A stretch of 64,000 nt of DNA from Ceratorhiza oryzae-sativae (Eukaryota; Basidiomycota; Agaricomycetes; Cantharellales; Ceratobasidiaceae), in assembly GCA_030998015.1 (NCBI GenBank), contig JARWMV010000240.1, forward strand, positions 1,240,001-1,304,000. The letters run 5' to 3'. The translations under genes were made by a program, and so were the position numbers. Positions 1 through 11,236 of the stretch are shown one piece after another. Each line of letters opens with the position of its first letter. Position 1 is the first letter of the stretch. The notes under the pieces are model-generated. The model ran no database searches. It was not told the DNA's origin and saw only the letters and a program-made list of their open reading frames with translations.

Positions 1-672
1 GATTGGCCAGACTCTCATGCCGGTCCGATTATCACGTATATGGCCCGCTCACCGATCGATATTACAAAATGGATGCCAGGAACGGAGTGGGTGTTGCCAC
101 GCAATCATCAGAGCTCTTCCATTCACTTAGCTTATCTTGTCTTAGTGCAGTATGGTTCAAGGTCGATGAATCTGGTCTTGTCAACGGAACTAAGTGGGCG
201 GCAACGGACATCCTCAAGGCAAATAAGTCAATCTATACATTTAAGATCCCCGAATGGCTTCAGCCTGGCCAGTACATTGTTAGGTAAATTGAGGGTGTTC
301 AAAGCTGTGGGTAAATTCCGACTGATGTTTGTGTAGACATGAGATCATTGCGCTTCATGGAGGTTAGTTTGGAGTCTCATACATTGGAAAACACCTAATC
401 CATGTCCACCAACAGCCTTCAACTATCCTGGAGTTCAGGTATACCCATCGTGCATTCAGCTTCAGATCACAGGATCCGGAACCAAAATCCCGCCAGCCTC
501 GGCTATGGTCGCTTTCCCTGGCGCATACACGCCAGAAACTCCCGGGGTGAGCCCTTGTGGAAGCTACTCATCTTCTCGAAAATGACTAATTGACTCGAAT
601 ATTTAGATCGTGTATAATATGTACGGGGGCAACACAACATATCCCATCCGTATGCAATGTAGCTGTGGTTGA
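1..672 (+). CDS. AA9 (former GH61) lytic polysaccharide monooxygenase, 3' part; 5' end outside window
   Basis: A copper-dependent secreted oxidase that cleaves cellulose or related glucans. The reading frame enters at base 1 with SHAGPIITYMA, which holds the internal copper-ligand histidine of the His-brace. It continues after an intron (about 90-144) with WFKVDESGLVNG and ends at 283 in PGQYIVR. Two further exons follow: 337-362 (HEIIALHG, a family hallmark) and 416-546 (FNYPGVQVYPSCIQLQITGSGT, then PGAYTPETPG). The last exon begins at 607 with IVYNMYGGNTTYPI. The stop is TGA at 670-672, or TGA near 686 if a last small intron (GTATGC..CCCAG) is removed. Order and motifs fit AA9 well. The signal peptide and the N-terminal histidine lie upstream of the window. 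No carbohydrate-binding module follows. The exact first intron border is uncertain. Confidence 0.88.
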
Positions 673-686
673 TATCCCCAGACTGA

Positions 687-1970
687 TCCACTCTATAAAT
701 TATAGCTGGTCCGGCCATCTGGACACCTTGAGGGCGGGTTGAGCCTTACAGGGCTCCCAAGGTCGATGAGATCCAGGGTTGGGCTAGTATGGTTGGATAG
801 GCTCCATGGTGACACGAGACCTTTTAAGTTTCAGTTACTAGCAACCTTATAGCTAGTAGGTAAGGTGACTCCTTCGTATGGGATGTTTTGATGTTTTGTT
901 ACGCTTGCCGGATCAAATCTATTGGTCTTTGATTCAACTGTCAGAGTGCTGCTTGAACAATCCTATATCAGAATTTATAGGGACTGAGCTTCGATCCGGC
1001 CCCTATCTTGGAGTATACCTAAAGATCGTTCACCATCAAAAATTAACCTAATAACAGAACCCCCCCCCCCCACACACACAATTACACAATCGAATATTCC
1101 GATGCGCATAATTCATGAGAAAACTTGGGAGACCACGGATTTCAGCCCTGTGGCACACATAACTGCTCGGTGTGATTAACTCTTCTAAGGGGGACCCCCA
1201 ATCTTTTATCGTCTAAACCAGCTATAGTTATGCAGTGTTATCGTCTGAAGCTCCGTATGAATCTGGTTGGCAAACTATGTGGCGAAAGGAGGGACAATGA
1301 TTCTAGAAAGCCTTGGCGTCACTACTCTGAGCAGGCTGCCCGTTATCGACGTCTGCGGGCCCCACCAACGTTCACGGATACCAAGCCGTTTGGGTTGGTT
1401 CAAAATTGGTTGGCTGTGTATCAAGTCCTCCAGTCCTAAACCAGTACGAGCAAACATCTTCTGATTGATATCATCGTTGTATTCTGCTTTGGTGAACGAG
1501 GAATCGCTTCAGCTGGAGCCCCATACTATTCTAGGCATACATTCCGTACTCCACCGGTTGGCCTACTTCCGTCTGCCGGTTCAAGCGAGCATGAATCATC
1601 AGGTAACAGTCTCATCTCACCTGAAGTCTCTTGCAACGCCGGCTAGAAGTCTAACGAATCATGAAACTTGGAAGTCTTCCAGGGTAAGCTAGACGCCAAG
1701 ACAATACAAGTTGCGGGCTCACAGTTTCAAATATTGCGGGGACAAAGCCATAACCGGCTAGAGGTAAGCCTGGAAGATTCGAAATTCGTGCATAAGTGCA
1801 GACAACCTCGGTCGAGGGGATCGCCGAAGTTAGTTTAGGGCCGGGCGCCGCCGGTCCGAGACGACTGCCTTAACCGGTTCCCGGCAAATCGACGACACAC
1901 GCCTCTCGAGGGCCCCACATTCCCCAACGGTAATGCCCAAGCCAAAAACATAGCATAAAACATACAAAAG
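687..1970. other. Intergenic, no supported gene
   Basis: Only short, unconnected reading frames are present. A C11 run followed by CACACACA lies at about 1060-1080. Two stretches, 1228-1300 and 1490-1610, read like eroded coding sequence in the plus direction but could not be joined or assigned to a family. Confidence 0.4.
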
Positions 1971-3390
1971 ATGGCGTCTCGCTCGGTTGTTTCTCGCCAG
2001 CCCTCCCCAATGCAGATTCTCCAGGCACTTCCCGCACCAGTTACTCAGATTTTCCAATGGCTTGCGTCCTCGTTCTCTGCTGCAGAAGCGTCTAGGTCTA
2101 TCTTGCCTTTTGTACCTCGACCTGTCAAGTGGTTTGCTTTGATTTTGTTCTTGGTTAATATACGGAGCTGGCCGGGCGTTTGGCATGGTACGTACGACGC
2201 GACATTTACGTCTTGATGCGCACCATAACAATTCTCTTTTATTCACCTTTTAATTTCGCATCCAGCCCGCGTATTCAGGCCCGTATTCAAGATTCGTCTT
2301 AGTGGTCTACTTGTAAAACGGGGAAAGGAGCCGGAGTGGTGGACTCGAGTCAGCCCAGTAGGGCGCAGCGTGTTTCCCACAGTGGACGGGAGCGATAAGG
2401 GAGCGCTTAGCGTGCTCAAGTGTTGGGCTGGTATGCCTATCCTGCTTTCTGAATGTGCTAAGATAGCTGAATAATTCTCTGAGAATAGCTCCCGATGATT
2501 GCGACTGGAACGGCCATCTCTCCAACTCGTGCTACGCCAAAAATCTTGACCCTGCGCGAATGCAGGCCTGCTTAGACTGGTTCCCCGCGTTCTTTGGAGA
2601 TGGGGGTTGGGTTGCGCTTGGCGGCGCGCACTACCATTATATTCGCGAGATTCCCGTCAACACGTCGTATGAGATCAGGCTGAGCATTGGTGGCTGGGAA
2701 GACAAGTGGGTACGTCACTACCACAGCTTTGGTTTTCCATCAGGTCATTAAGTTTTATTGCATTTATTAGATTTACCTCGTTGCCAAATTCGTCACGCAC
2801 CCGAAACAAAAATCCAAGTCCTCGTCAAGGCCAGCCCCTAGATTGGACCATGCTTCCGGCTCGATCCCTAACATTACCACCCCGTCCACCCCTCTTGTCA
2901 CTGAACCCTCGACTCCAGGCGAGCCCGCTACGGTCTTGTCCATGACTCCCGCATCTCTGGATGCCGCTCGCGTGGATACGAAGCTCGTCCCCAAACCTAC
3001 ACTACGCACTCACGACGATGATGGTGCTCTTATTCACTGTATCGCGGTTTCGACATATGTCTTCAAGCACGGCCGGATCACCGTGCCTCCTAAAGTTGCT
3101 TTAGCGATGTCAGGTTTCTCGTTGGGCGAAGGTACGTAGGCATTCCAAGTTTTTGTGCCCGAAGACTTATAAACGGTTTTATTACAGTCGGTGACAGGTC
3201 CAACTGGACGACTGCTTCGGTGATACGCGCTCAAAAGCCCTCACCTATCCGCGACTTTATGCGCGGTGGGTGGAAGAATGTTGAGAAGAAGTTCTGGGAG
3301 CCGAGCCCCGAGGTAGAGGCTGAGCGTGTGAAACGAGTTGCAGCGCTTCGGCAATTGACTGAGGGTATGGATGGATTAAGGGCGTATTAG
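1971..3390 (+). CDS. THEM6-like / acyl-CoA thioesterase-like hot-dog-fold protein
   Basis: Five exons join in phase (1971-2187, 2266-2430, 2489-2709, 2771-3131, 3188-3390) to give 388 residues. Introns are 56-78 nt with GTACGT or GTATGC donors. The N-terminus has a hydrophobic membrane-anchor stretch (FALILFLVNI, about residues 58-68). The hot-dog part starts at DDCDWNGHLSNSCYAKNLDPAR, the typical D-x-N-x-H region of the THEM6/4HBT-like family, and continues with GGAHYHYIREIP and YEIRLSIGGWEDKWIYLVAKFV. A Ser/Thr/Pro-rich insert of about 70 residues then interrupts the fold before LIHCIAVSTYVFKHGR. The C-terminus is charged. Fungal members are uncharacterised; a role in acyl-CoA or membrane-lipid metabolism is inferred from the fold only. 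The first ATG of the hydrophobic N-terminus was taken as start. Confidence 0.85.
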
Positions 3391-3934
3391 ACGAGCGGAC
3401 ATAGGATTGGATTTAAGTCACCTGGAAGTTGACTAATGTAGAACGGCGATGTTGTTTAATATAGTTGTTTGGATGAAGATAATGGAATCGCTGGGATGCT
3501 TTTGGTACCTTTTCGCCATGGGTGTTAGTTATGCGTCTAAACACGAGGAGTCTAACAAATGTGACGCGTACTTTATGCTATCTCCGCTGGCGGAAAGCTT
3601 CTCCCTTGACGAAGGTATGTTTATTCCAGAGGGCTACTCAAGACTTGGGGACATGCCGGGTGATGGTGGAATGCTAAAGCTGGACGAGCAGTTGGATGAT
3701 TAGTCCAAAGAAAAGAAGGGATGGGGCGGAACGAGACATCTGTTTGTTTTGCTGGCCGAACTCTGTGAGTGGCACAGCCTTGATCTGCCGAAAAGTAAAG
3801 GTTGCCGATATGAGAGTGCGGGGAACGCTCACGTGAGCGCAGGATCAAACACGTCGCATCCGACTTTTAACGTGTCACCAGCTTCACGTCTGTCCACCAC
3901 CTGCTATCACCCTGCGAAAAAAAAAAAATCTGAC
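3391..3934. other. Intergenic spacer between convergent/tandem genes
   Basis: No supported gene. It holds the 3' region of the THEM6-like gene and the upstream region of the FKBP gene. An A12 tract at about 3916-3928 lies directly before the FKBP start codon. Confidence 0.4.
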
Positions 3935-4529
3935 ATGCGCACCTCTCAAATCCTCGTTGGTCTGGCCTCGTTCGCCTCTGTTGCGCTCGCATATCCCGAA
4001 GGCCTTGGTGTCGACGTGTCGTACAAGCCTGCTGAATGCCCCATCCAGTCTCGAAATGGAGACAAATTGAGCATGCACTATGTAAGTACAAGAAACCTAC
4101 TCGGTTAGAGGTTATGGTGGCTCACGGGTTATTGTGAACAGACCGGCACGCTGGCGTCTGACGGCTCCAAGTTTGACTCGTCTCGCGACCGCAATCAGCC
4201 TTTCGAGTTTACGCTCGGCGCAGGACAGGTCATCAAGGGCTGGGACCAAGGTTTGACCGAGTAGGTCGATTCACCAGGCAATCTCACCGGACGAACTGAT
4301 AAATGGGTTTCAATAGCATGTGTGTTGGCGAGAAACGAAAGTTGACCATCCCATCGGAAATGGGCTATGGTATGAAATGAATGTTCCCTGAAAACCACCC
4401 CAATATCTGATCTCTACTCGTCTAGGTGACCGCGGCTTCCCTCCTGTCATTCCCGCAAAGGCCACTCTCGTCTTTGATGTTGAATTGTTGGGTATCAAGA
4501 ACAGGCAGCCGGAGAAGTCTGAGTTGTGA
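3935..4529 (+). CDS. FKBP-type peptidyl-prolyl cis-trans isomerase of the secretory pathway (FKBP2-like)
   Basis: Four exons join in phase (3935-4081, 4142-4260, 4317-4369, 4426-4529) to give 140 residues. A signal peptide is clear ([21 protein letters not shown]). The single FKBP domain shows [65 protein letters not shown]. These include the usual active-site residues (Tyr, Phe, Asp of KFDSS, Val-Ile of QVIKGW, Trp, Tyr, Phe). It should catalyse proline isomerisation during protein folding in the ER lumen and bind FK506-type drugs. The protein ends in KSEL, a KDEL-like tetrapeptide. Family members of the FKBP2 type often carry such ER-retrieval tails, so ER residence is likely. Length matches FKBP2. 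Confidence 0.95.
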
Positions 4530-5445
4530 CTCGATATGGAAGCGGACTATGAGCATGAATGATTGGTGGACGGATCATCGGGGATGCTCATATTTCGACC
4601 GGGGAAAAATTGTATGCATTTATCATGGTATATCATACAAATTCGAACACTCAGGAAATTTATCAAAATGCCACGTATTGAACCTAAGACAATAGGCCGG
4701 AACTAGAGGACACGTCGGTGCGAAGCCGACAACCGAGACCGGCTGATCAGTAAGCTCTGAAGCACGTGACCGTGTCGAGGCCTGAACTCAGCGGCGGCGA
4801 CCGTTTTCCTTGCCTGCGATTCTTGCGCCAGTTTTCATGGAGTACAAGCGGCTTGATTCGTAGGTTCGTTTGAATCTTGATCGTGTCTGAGCTATTTGGA
4901 TAATCCGTTGCGCTGATGTGAATGAGCGAGCGATCTCAGTTGTCATGGCTGTACTCAAATTGCATCGAGAGGAAAATGCACAAATCGTTTGACACCAGAA
5001 TTCAATTCAACGAGTAGTCAAAATTTATGTGCGGTTGCTGGTCTCAAAATAGCCCCTGTTGTGTTTAACTGGGTGGGTATTCAAGACTTGAGCCCCATTA
5101 CTTGGTCAAACACAGGGCGGAAGCTGGATCGAAATATAGATCCAACCCGGGCGGCAGTGCGTCGTCTAATCATACTGTGCAGTAGACAACCATTACACCT
5201 GAGACCTATTGCACTGCCAATGGAGCCCTTGCCGAGCGGCAAAGCTTTCCTGAGTCACAAAATTTTCCGAAGTTAGAGCCCAGAATCAGGTAGGGATATC
5301 TCACTATGAATCCCCCCACCGCATAAACTCCTGAAAGCGAACCATTTACCCGCAGGTTAACTCTTCTAAACAAGATTCAGAGTTGAACCCAAAGAGTTTG
5401 CTGAGTCACCTATTTGTGTGACTGCCGCCCAACCACAACCATCGT
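4530..5445. other. Intergenic, no supported gene
   Basis: No coding signal was found on either strand. A short hairpin-forming GC-rich stretch lies near 4700-4745 but does not fold as a tRNA. Confidence 0.35.
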
Positions 5446-7005
5446 TTGAATGACCACAGGTCGATTATTGCACTCTACCCACTTGACACATCAATCGTTA
5501 TGACTGTCTCGATCGATTCACTACCCACCGAAATTTTATTGCGTATTTTCTCTGGCGCGGTATGCAGCTGCGCCGATGTCCGGAAATTTTATCATGGTCC
5601 CATACTGAATCTGTCGAGTCCATTCCTACTAACGGGCGTTTGCAAAAAGTGGCGTCAAATCACGTCCACTAATCGCCTACTTTGGACTCACGTTGATGTT
5701 CCGGTGAATACCAAGGAGGATCACATCAGTTACCCCACGCCCCGCCACTGGGTGGAACGTTCGCTGGGGTCGCCGCTCCATTTATGTATCCAAGAATTCC
5801 GTCTCACTCAACCAGGTTTTTTCGACGAGGACCATGAAGATATCGATCGGGTGTTTGGGGAAACGGCACGGCTCCCGACACCAGCGATACGAAAGCTGCA
5901 GCAATTCATAACGCCCCTCATGCCTCACGTTTCTTCTGTGACCTTGTATGCTAGCTCGCCAAACAACGCCCTTCTCAGCATGCTTCTCAACTGTTGGAAG
6001 CATCATGGAATCCACGGAAGCGCGAAGACACTGGCGATCTATGTCAATCCAGAGCTAAGCCACGTAAATGTTCGAGCTTCTGCAATGTGCGATTTCTTCG
6101 AATCGCTCGAGGTGCTCCGCCTCTATAACACCGTTCTACCTTGGCCCGGTTCTAGATTTCATGATTTGATTGATCTGGGCATTGAAGTTGGTGAAGGAGA
6201 ATGGTCTACAGACAAACGTGCGCTTGCATCCTTGCTTGCATCATGTCCAAAGATAGAGCGCCTATCCCTGGTCAATATCCATGTAAAGGGGCTATCAGAG
6301 CCCAACCCTGCTCCTGCCTCTTTACCAAATCTTAAAACGCTCCGTGTCGGACATTCCACTTCAGATCATATGCTGGAGGCTATGATATCCATCATCGGTC
6401 CAGGACCAAACCCACTGCGATTGCATGTAAATTTATCTTGCATTCGCAAACGGCTTGAACCTGCCTTGGCCAGTTTGCGCTTGTTTCTGCAGCGGTCGAA
6501 TGTAAAGGTACTACACGTTCGTGGCCGCAGTATGAATGGCTCCGTGGTACCATACTTCGCTTCACAGATCGGTCCTTTGCCCGGCGTTCAGGCCCTCATT
6601 CTGGAACACGTCTATTTTTACGAAGAAATCAACATTAATGCATCCATATTCAGAGACTCTTCCGAATCTGAGGATGGTTTTGATCACCCAAGTATCGTTA
6701 CCTATATCAACCTCAGCCCGATCGACTCTCACCCTCCGCTCTGGCCACAACTAGAAAGCCTCTATCTCCACCATTGCTACATAGACAAGGGTTATATCCG
6801 TCGTATCCTCTCCACCCATCCAGCCCAAAACCTCTTTATGCGTAACTGCTACAACAACCTCATGGCACAAACTTACCACCAAGCGTTCGATAAACGGGGT
6901 GCACTGGGCGAGGAATTCGTCCAATCATTATCGCCAATTGTTCCGAGAGTTGTACTTTTTGACAAGGGATGGGGCGAGTGGCCACTCTTGGAGGATCAAA
7001 CATGA
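5446..7005 (+). CDS. F-box protein with LRR-like C-terminal region
   Basis: A single open frame of 519 codons without introns. The start may be 5446 or the in-frame ATG at 5500, which directly precedes SIDSLPTEILLRIFSGAV. The F-box lies in the first 90 residues: LPTEILLRIF, then LTGVCKKWRQITSTNRLLWTHV. The remaining 400 residues hold irregular leucine-rich segments such as LEVLRLYN, PKIERLSLVNI, LPNLKTLRVG, VQALILEHVYF and QLESLYLHHCYI. The F-box is expected to bind Skp1 and the repeats to choose a ubiquitination substrate for an SCF complex. The family is greatly expanded in Agaricomycetes. It is not of the same subfamily as the three broken F-box genes at 29.8-33 kb and 40.9-42.5 kb. Confidence 0.85.
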   Translation: MNDHRSIIALYPLDTSIVMTVSIDSLPTEILLRIFSGAVCSCADVRKFYHGPILNLSSPFLLTGVCKKWRQITSTNRLLWTHVDVPVNTKEDHISYPTPRHWVERSLGSPLHLCIQEFRLTQPGFFDEDHEDIDRVFGETARLPTPAIRKLQQFITPLMPHVSSVTLYASSPNNALLSMLLNCWKHHGIHGSAKTLAIYVNPELSHVNVRASAMCDFFESLEVLRLYNTVLPWPGSRFHDLIDLGIEVGEGEWSTDKRALASLLASCPKIERLSLVNIHVKGLSEPNPAPASLPNLKTLRVGHSTSDHMLEAMISIIGPGPNPLRLHVNLSCIRKRLEPALASLRLFLQRSNVKVLHVRGRSMNGSVVPYFASQIGPLPGVQALILEHVYFYEEININASIFRDSSESEDGFDHPSIVTYINLSPIDSHPPLWPQLESLYLHHCYIDKGYIRRILSTHPAQNLFMRNCYNNLMAQTYHQAFDKRGALGEEFVQSLSPIVPRVVLFDKGWGEWPLLEDQT

Positions 7006-7714
7006 AAATACTCCTGTTTTGAATTTGTGATTGGTCGATGTGGGTTTAATTCGTGGGATAGTCTTACCGAAGTGGTTAGTTTTACCGTCGTCTGACCTGC
7101 GTTTATGTTAACGAAATTATGTGAACGACCTGAATTGTATCATCTGAATCATCTACCGAAGTGTAAAGGCCGTTTAGTTAGTCAATATTCACGACATTCT
7201 CACCATCTTCGCATCGCCTGCCGTGAAGTCGTGATGATTGACTATATGCTGAAACGAGAGATGGAGCTCAGGGCTCTAGCGCATTCGTTCCCCTAGATCT
7301 AATCCGTATCACCATAGGCTAATCTTGGGTCAGCAGTCTTCTCAAGTTCTCAGCCAAATTTGTCTGCAGCGGTCGAGCGCTTTCCTCTCTCACACGAGCA
7401 AACCTTCCAAATCTTGAAGGTGTCTCTCAAAGAGTCTCGCAACCCCTCAGCCAAAAGCCAAGAATCTGACTAGCATGAAGTATAGCCCCAGCGTCTAAGT
7501 ATGCCTTTTCGCGCTCATTAGATCCTAGTAACGCCAGTAGCTCGCGCTACCCGGGACCTAGTGAGTGCTAACTGAGTCATGTGGCGCTACTCTGCGCTAG
7601 CCAGATTTTCGGCTTTTGCCTAAGCACTTGCGTTGCTGATGACGTATGGTAAATTAGTTTGAAGGTGGATTCTGGAATATTATACGTTCACCAAAGCATC
7701 TACAAGCTGTGATT
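7006..7714. other. Intergenic spacer before the segmental duplication
   Basis: No supported gene. It contains a GC-rich patch with several GCGCTAC/GTAGCGC words (about 7500-7620). A loosely similar patch lies near 29625-29690. Confidence 0.3.
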
Positions 7715-8049
7715 CCCCTTTGAATCCCCACCTTAACCGCGTTGCACGTCCTACATCATGGCGTCTAGAGGTAATACAACTCAAACAGTGTTTTTCAAAT
7801 GTTTGAAGATGTGCAACCACGAAATGAACTACTTGTTGCTGCATTCAGACGTCATCCTGTTGGGTGTCTGAATGATACCCAGTAATCCCAAGAAAGGTGA
7901 GTTGTGGTTCCTGCGTTGTTCCCAGAGGATGAATAAATGGGCGTGTACCACACATGATTACCGCCAGCTCGATACATCTCTGGGAAAGTACAAATCAGCT
8001 CTGTCCCAGGCTCTCCCACCCCGCTGGACGCTCGAGCTCAATCCAACTT

Positions 8050-8720
8050 GAAAGGATTCAAATCAGCAAAACGAACCATTTTATAGCTCGCTCCGGATCT
8101 TATTTCCTCCTCTCTTTCTGAGCGCCCCGATATCATGAATAAACAGGATTTGAATTCCGCTCATGATACAAGCGTTGTCAGCCACAGACGATGCTTGGAG
8201 GTACTCCGCCAAGAGCCAGGTGAATCAGACGGACATTGAATTGGGCACCCCACAACAGTGACGAGACGCTCACAAAATATATTTGCGTATCCTGCAACCC
8301 CGCCTACGTGCACCAGGTCCGGCACGATAGATCCACCTGTCTAAAGAACGGATACCCAGCGCTCAGTGACACCATTTTAGCGCTCCCCTCGGTCGCATCG
8401 CCCTCTGACAGGCTGGCTAATACCCAAGGATCCGAGCTCCATATACTAGCACATGCGCACACCATGAGCACAAGGCGTACAAACGCCCCAGCACCTCTCG
8501 TCTGGTCTACTGTCAAGTCGAAATGATTGACGTTGCTTATTATCCCATTTTTCCTATCCCGAGCTTGGCGCTGTATCATTTGCACGGGTGGGTATCTTGT
8601 GCCAGCTCTTGCTCGAACGATTGTCGGTGGGGGATAGGGGTGAACGCGTTCGCATTGATGAAAACAGATCGGCAAGGGAGGCTTCGTGGCAAGTAGAAAT
8701 GGTTTCCGAGGAACGTGGTA
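8050..8720 (-). pseudogene. Remnant of a Zn2Cys6 transcription factor (fungal_trans domain), copy 1
   Basis: On the minus strand the fungal-specific transcription-factor domain is recognisable in pieces: INANAFTPIPHRQSFEQEL, then LVLMVCACASIWSSDPWVLA with GDATEG and SLSAGYPFF. Further on are EYLQASSVADNACIMSGI and DIGALRKRGGNKIRSEL. The pieces lie in the order expected for this domain but in different frames. Relative to copy 2, one T is missing just before INANAF. The N-terminal Zn cluster and linker are absent here. No functional product is expected. Confidence 0.7.
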
Positions 8721-11236
8721 GGTGTGGTCCAAGTGATCGAGATGTAAACTGGATTATGCAGCCCTTTTATGGAACTTCCGCATGACTTGCCTTGCCCAGA
8801 TGTCTCTGCCACACTAATCCAAAATGATTCCGTCGTTTGCGAGAAGAGAAAAACACAGCTGGTCAAGTAGTCTTGGCGATGTGCAGCCTACTATAAGGCA
8901 TTCGACTAGGCTCAAAAATGACCTTCTCGAAGCGGATATCTAACCTGACCTCCAGCGGTTCGAATCTGAAGGAGTAACATCGAGACCGAGCAGGTTATTG
9001 AGTAAGACAATGCCAGATTCAAGATCATGACTCGCCTGTATACTCAATGAATGACCGCGAATAGACTCGTGCGGTGTCTCTTTTCGCAAATCGGTTCTCG
9101 GTCCCCTACTCGGATCTCTCGGCAGGCTGCGTCATGAGACCGTCGAGGACTGCGCTATAGTACTGGCATATTCTCTGAGTGTTTTGTAGGGACCAAGAGG
9201 AGACCAGGGGATCCAGCACCAGTGATTTTGTTGCGCTCGGCGTGTACCGTTATTTCTTCTCGGAGAACTGTAGGCGAAACCCTCACTGACCAAACAATGA
9301 TGTGCTCATGTGTATTAACAATTTAGTTATCTCACAACGCCATTGGATCATACATGACCGTGGGGAGATTGGGGGTCCCATGTCTCGCGATGATATGATG
9401 CACAACGAGTACCGGAAGGTGCAAACAAAGTCTGTGTGGAAATGGTCTATCCGTGGTCCCCTGTTGATCACAGCATTCTTTCATCGACCCTTGACCCCCC
9501 CACGCATGGCGGCTGGATATGCCTATGCTGTTCGTGAGATCGGCCAACGCATTCCGCGATCCAGCAAGGCTCACCAACGATGATGGGTCAAGCCTATCTA
9601 GACACCGACCCGGTTGAGGATCGGCATGCTTTCTCCCTGCCGTTAGAGCGGCTCACCGAACCCCCACACCACCAATACCAATGTAAGCTGCTCCAGTTTC
9701 GACTTTTGCACCTCGGCAAATCTACATCCAGGATCCTCCCCTCCATGCCTCGATCAAACATGTGATATCGTTGAATGGCCGGTCGAGTTTATTTGGAATG
9801 GGGTCCTGTTGATTGGCATAATATGCACAGGCATGGGCGCGAACAGCGGGCAGAACGTTCTATAAATTAGTGCAGAGCTTCAACTCAATGCACCGAGGGA
9901 CATGGCGGCTTCAATTAAGCCATAGTTGCGGGATGAAATCGGTGGCAAGCTCGTGGCACGATTTCCCAGTTGCTGAGTGGCATCGGCAGAACCGTATACG
10001 GGTTGGAAGTGGGACTGGAAACCGGGCACGCTCAACACGTTAGCGTTCACACCGCTCAAATGAAAGCAGTTTGTGCAAACTCACGCAGGTCACCGTGCTA
10101 TGAAAACAGACTGTCCTCCTGCCCAGGACGCGGATGTGTTCGATGCGAGCCGCTCAATCCATTAACCCCGTATTCCATGAATAATGGCTCTTGATTGTCC
10201 AAGTTCAAACTAGCAACAGGTGCCACGCAGTTCATCAACAACCGAGCTGATAGTGATCTTTGCTGCGCTCACGGTGAACGACCGCAACCATGCCAAAGGG
10301 TGGGAAATGGTTAGCGTTGTCTCTGACGATGCCGAGACATCAGAAAGCGCACCGGTCTGCTGGTTATGTGCTACTTTGGGCGAAGTCCACTGGGTGTGCA
10401 TCGGATTGAAGGCGCTCCCCGCCCAACTCCAATACTCGGACATTGCTTGGCCACCACCATGCCCTGAAAGATCGTCGATTACGGTCGAGGTCATGTTCTG
10501 GGGGTTCTTACCGGCTAATATGCCTGTCTGAGGGATATGGAGTTCCGCCAGACAACCGCTCGGACGGGTGATGGCGCACACGAGGGCAACTTGGACAGTT
10601 GGCATGGCGGAAATGACGCAAGGGTGAAGACCGAGACGAGTACCTCTTGTGACTCCGGACGATGAGTGGTAGGCGGCCACCACAAGTCAAGTAGAGGGTG
10701 ATGTAACCAGGAAACCGAGCAGAACGGCAAGCTAAGCGCTGATTCACCTATTGCGCATAACCACATCCTTCCACTCACCATCCTTGGTGACCACACACCA
10801 GTCTGTCTAGCCACGCTGGATAATCGAGTCATGTGCAAGTGGTCAAAGGTGCACTTGTGCGCCCAATCTGCAGCCCCTCATGCCACGAACCTGCGATATG
10901 CATATCAAGTCTGTGAGTGTTCGTACTGCTCGGCAGCCTTGCGCATTTAGACGCACCGCTCGCTTAGCCATTGTACATTTAGTCATGAAGTGATCTTTTG
11001 TACATTTCGCTTCTGTGACAATATTCTATCTTTCAGAATCATATTCTAGCACAAATACCTGCCTGTAGATTCCATCCTGCCTGGTCGTGTATTTCTGATT
11101 ATACCCTGACAAATATCATGCTTTGACCTTCGTTCATGTCCACAACTTCAGACGACATACACCAAGAATATTACATAGAAAATCACACTCCCCTGCTTGC
11201 ACCTGTCCCGTAGTTTGCCAACCGATGACTCGTATT
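8721..11236. other. Duplicated non-coding region between TF remnant and receptor gene
   Basis: It matches 20760-24342 apart from the retroelement at 21420-22743. A minus-strand frame at 10210-10683 is open here, but its counterpart in copy 2 has stops, so it is not supported as a gene. The last 700 bases before 11237 are nearly identical to the same position in copy 2. Confidence 0.4.

Noticed and set aside
7500..7620. GTAGCGC/GCGCTAC-rich patch similar to 29625-29690
   Set aside because: Similarity is too short and patchy to call a repeat family.
8940..8980. GGTTCGAATCT box resembling a tRNA B-box
   Set aside because: No cloverleaf could be drawn with upstream sequence.
10210..10683. 157-codon minus-strand frame in duplication copy 1
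   Set aside because: The equivalent stretch in copy 2 (23290-23765) has stop codons, and no family was recognised.
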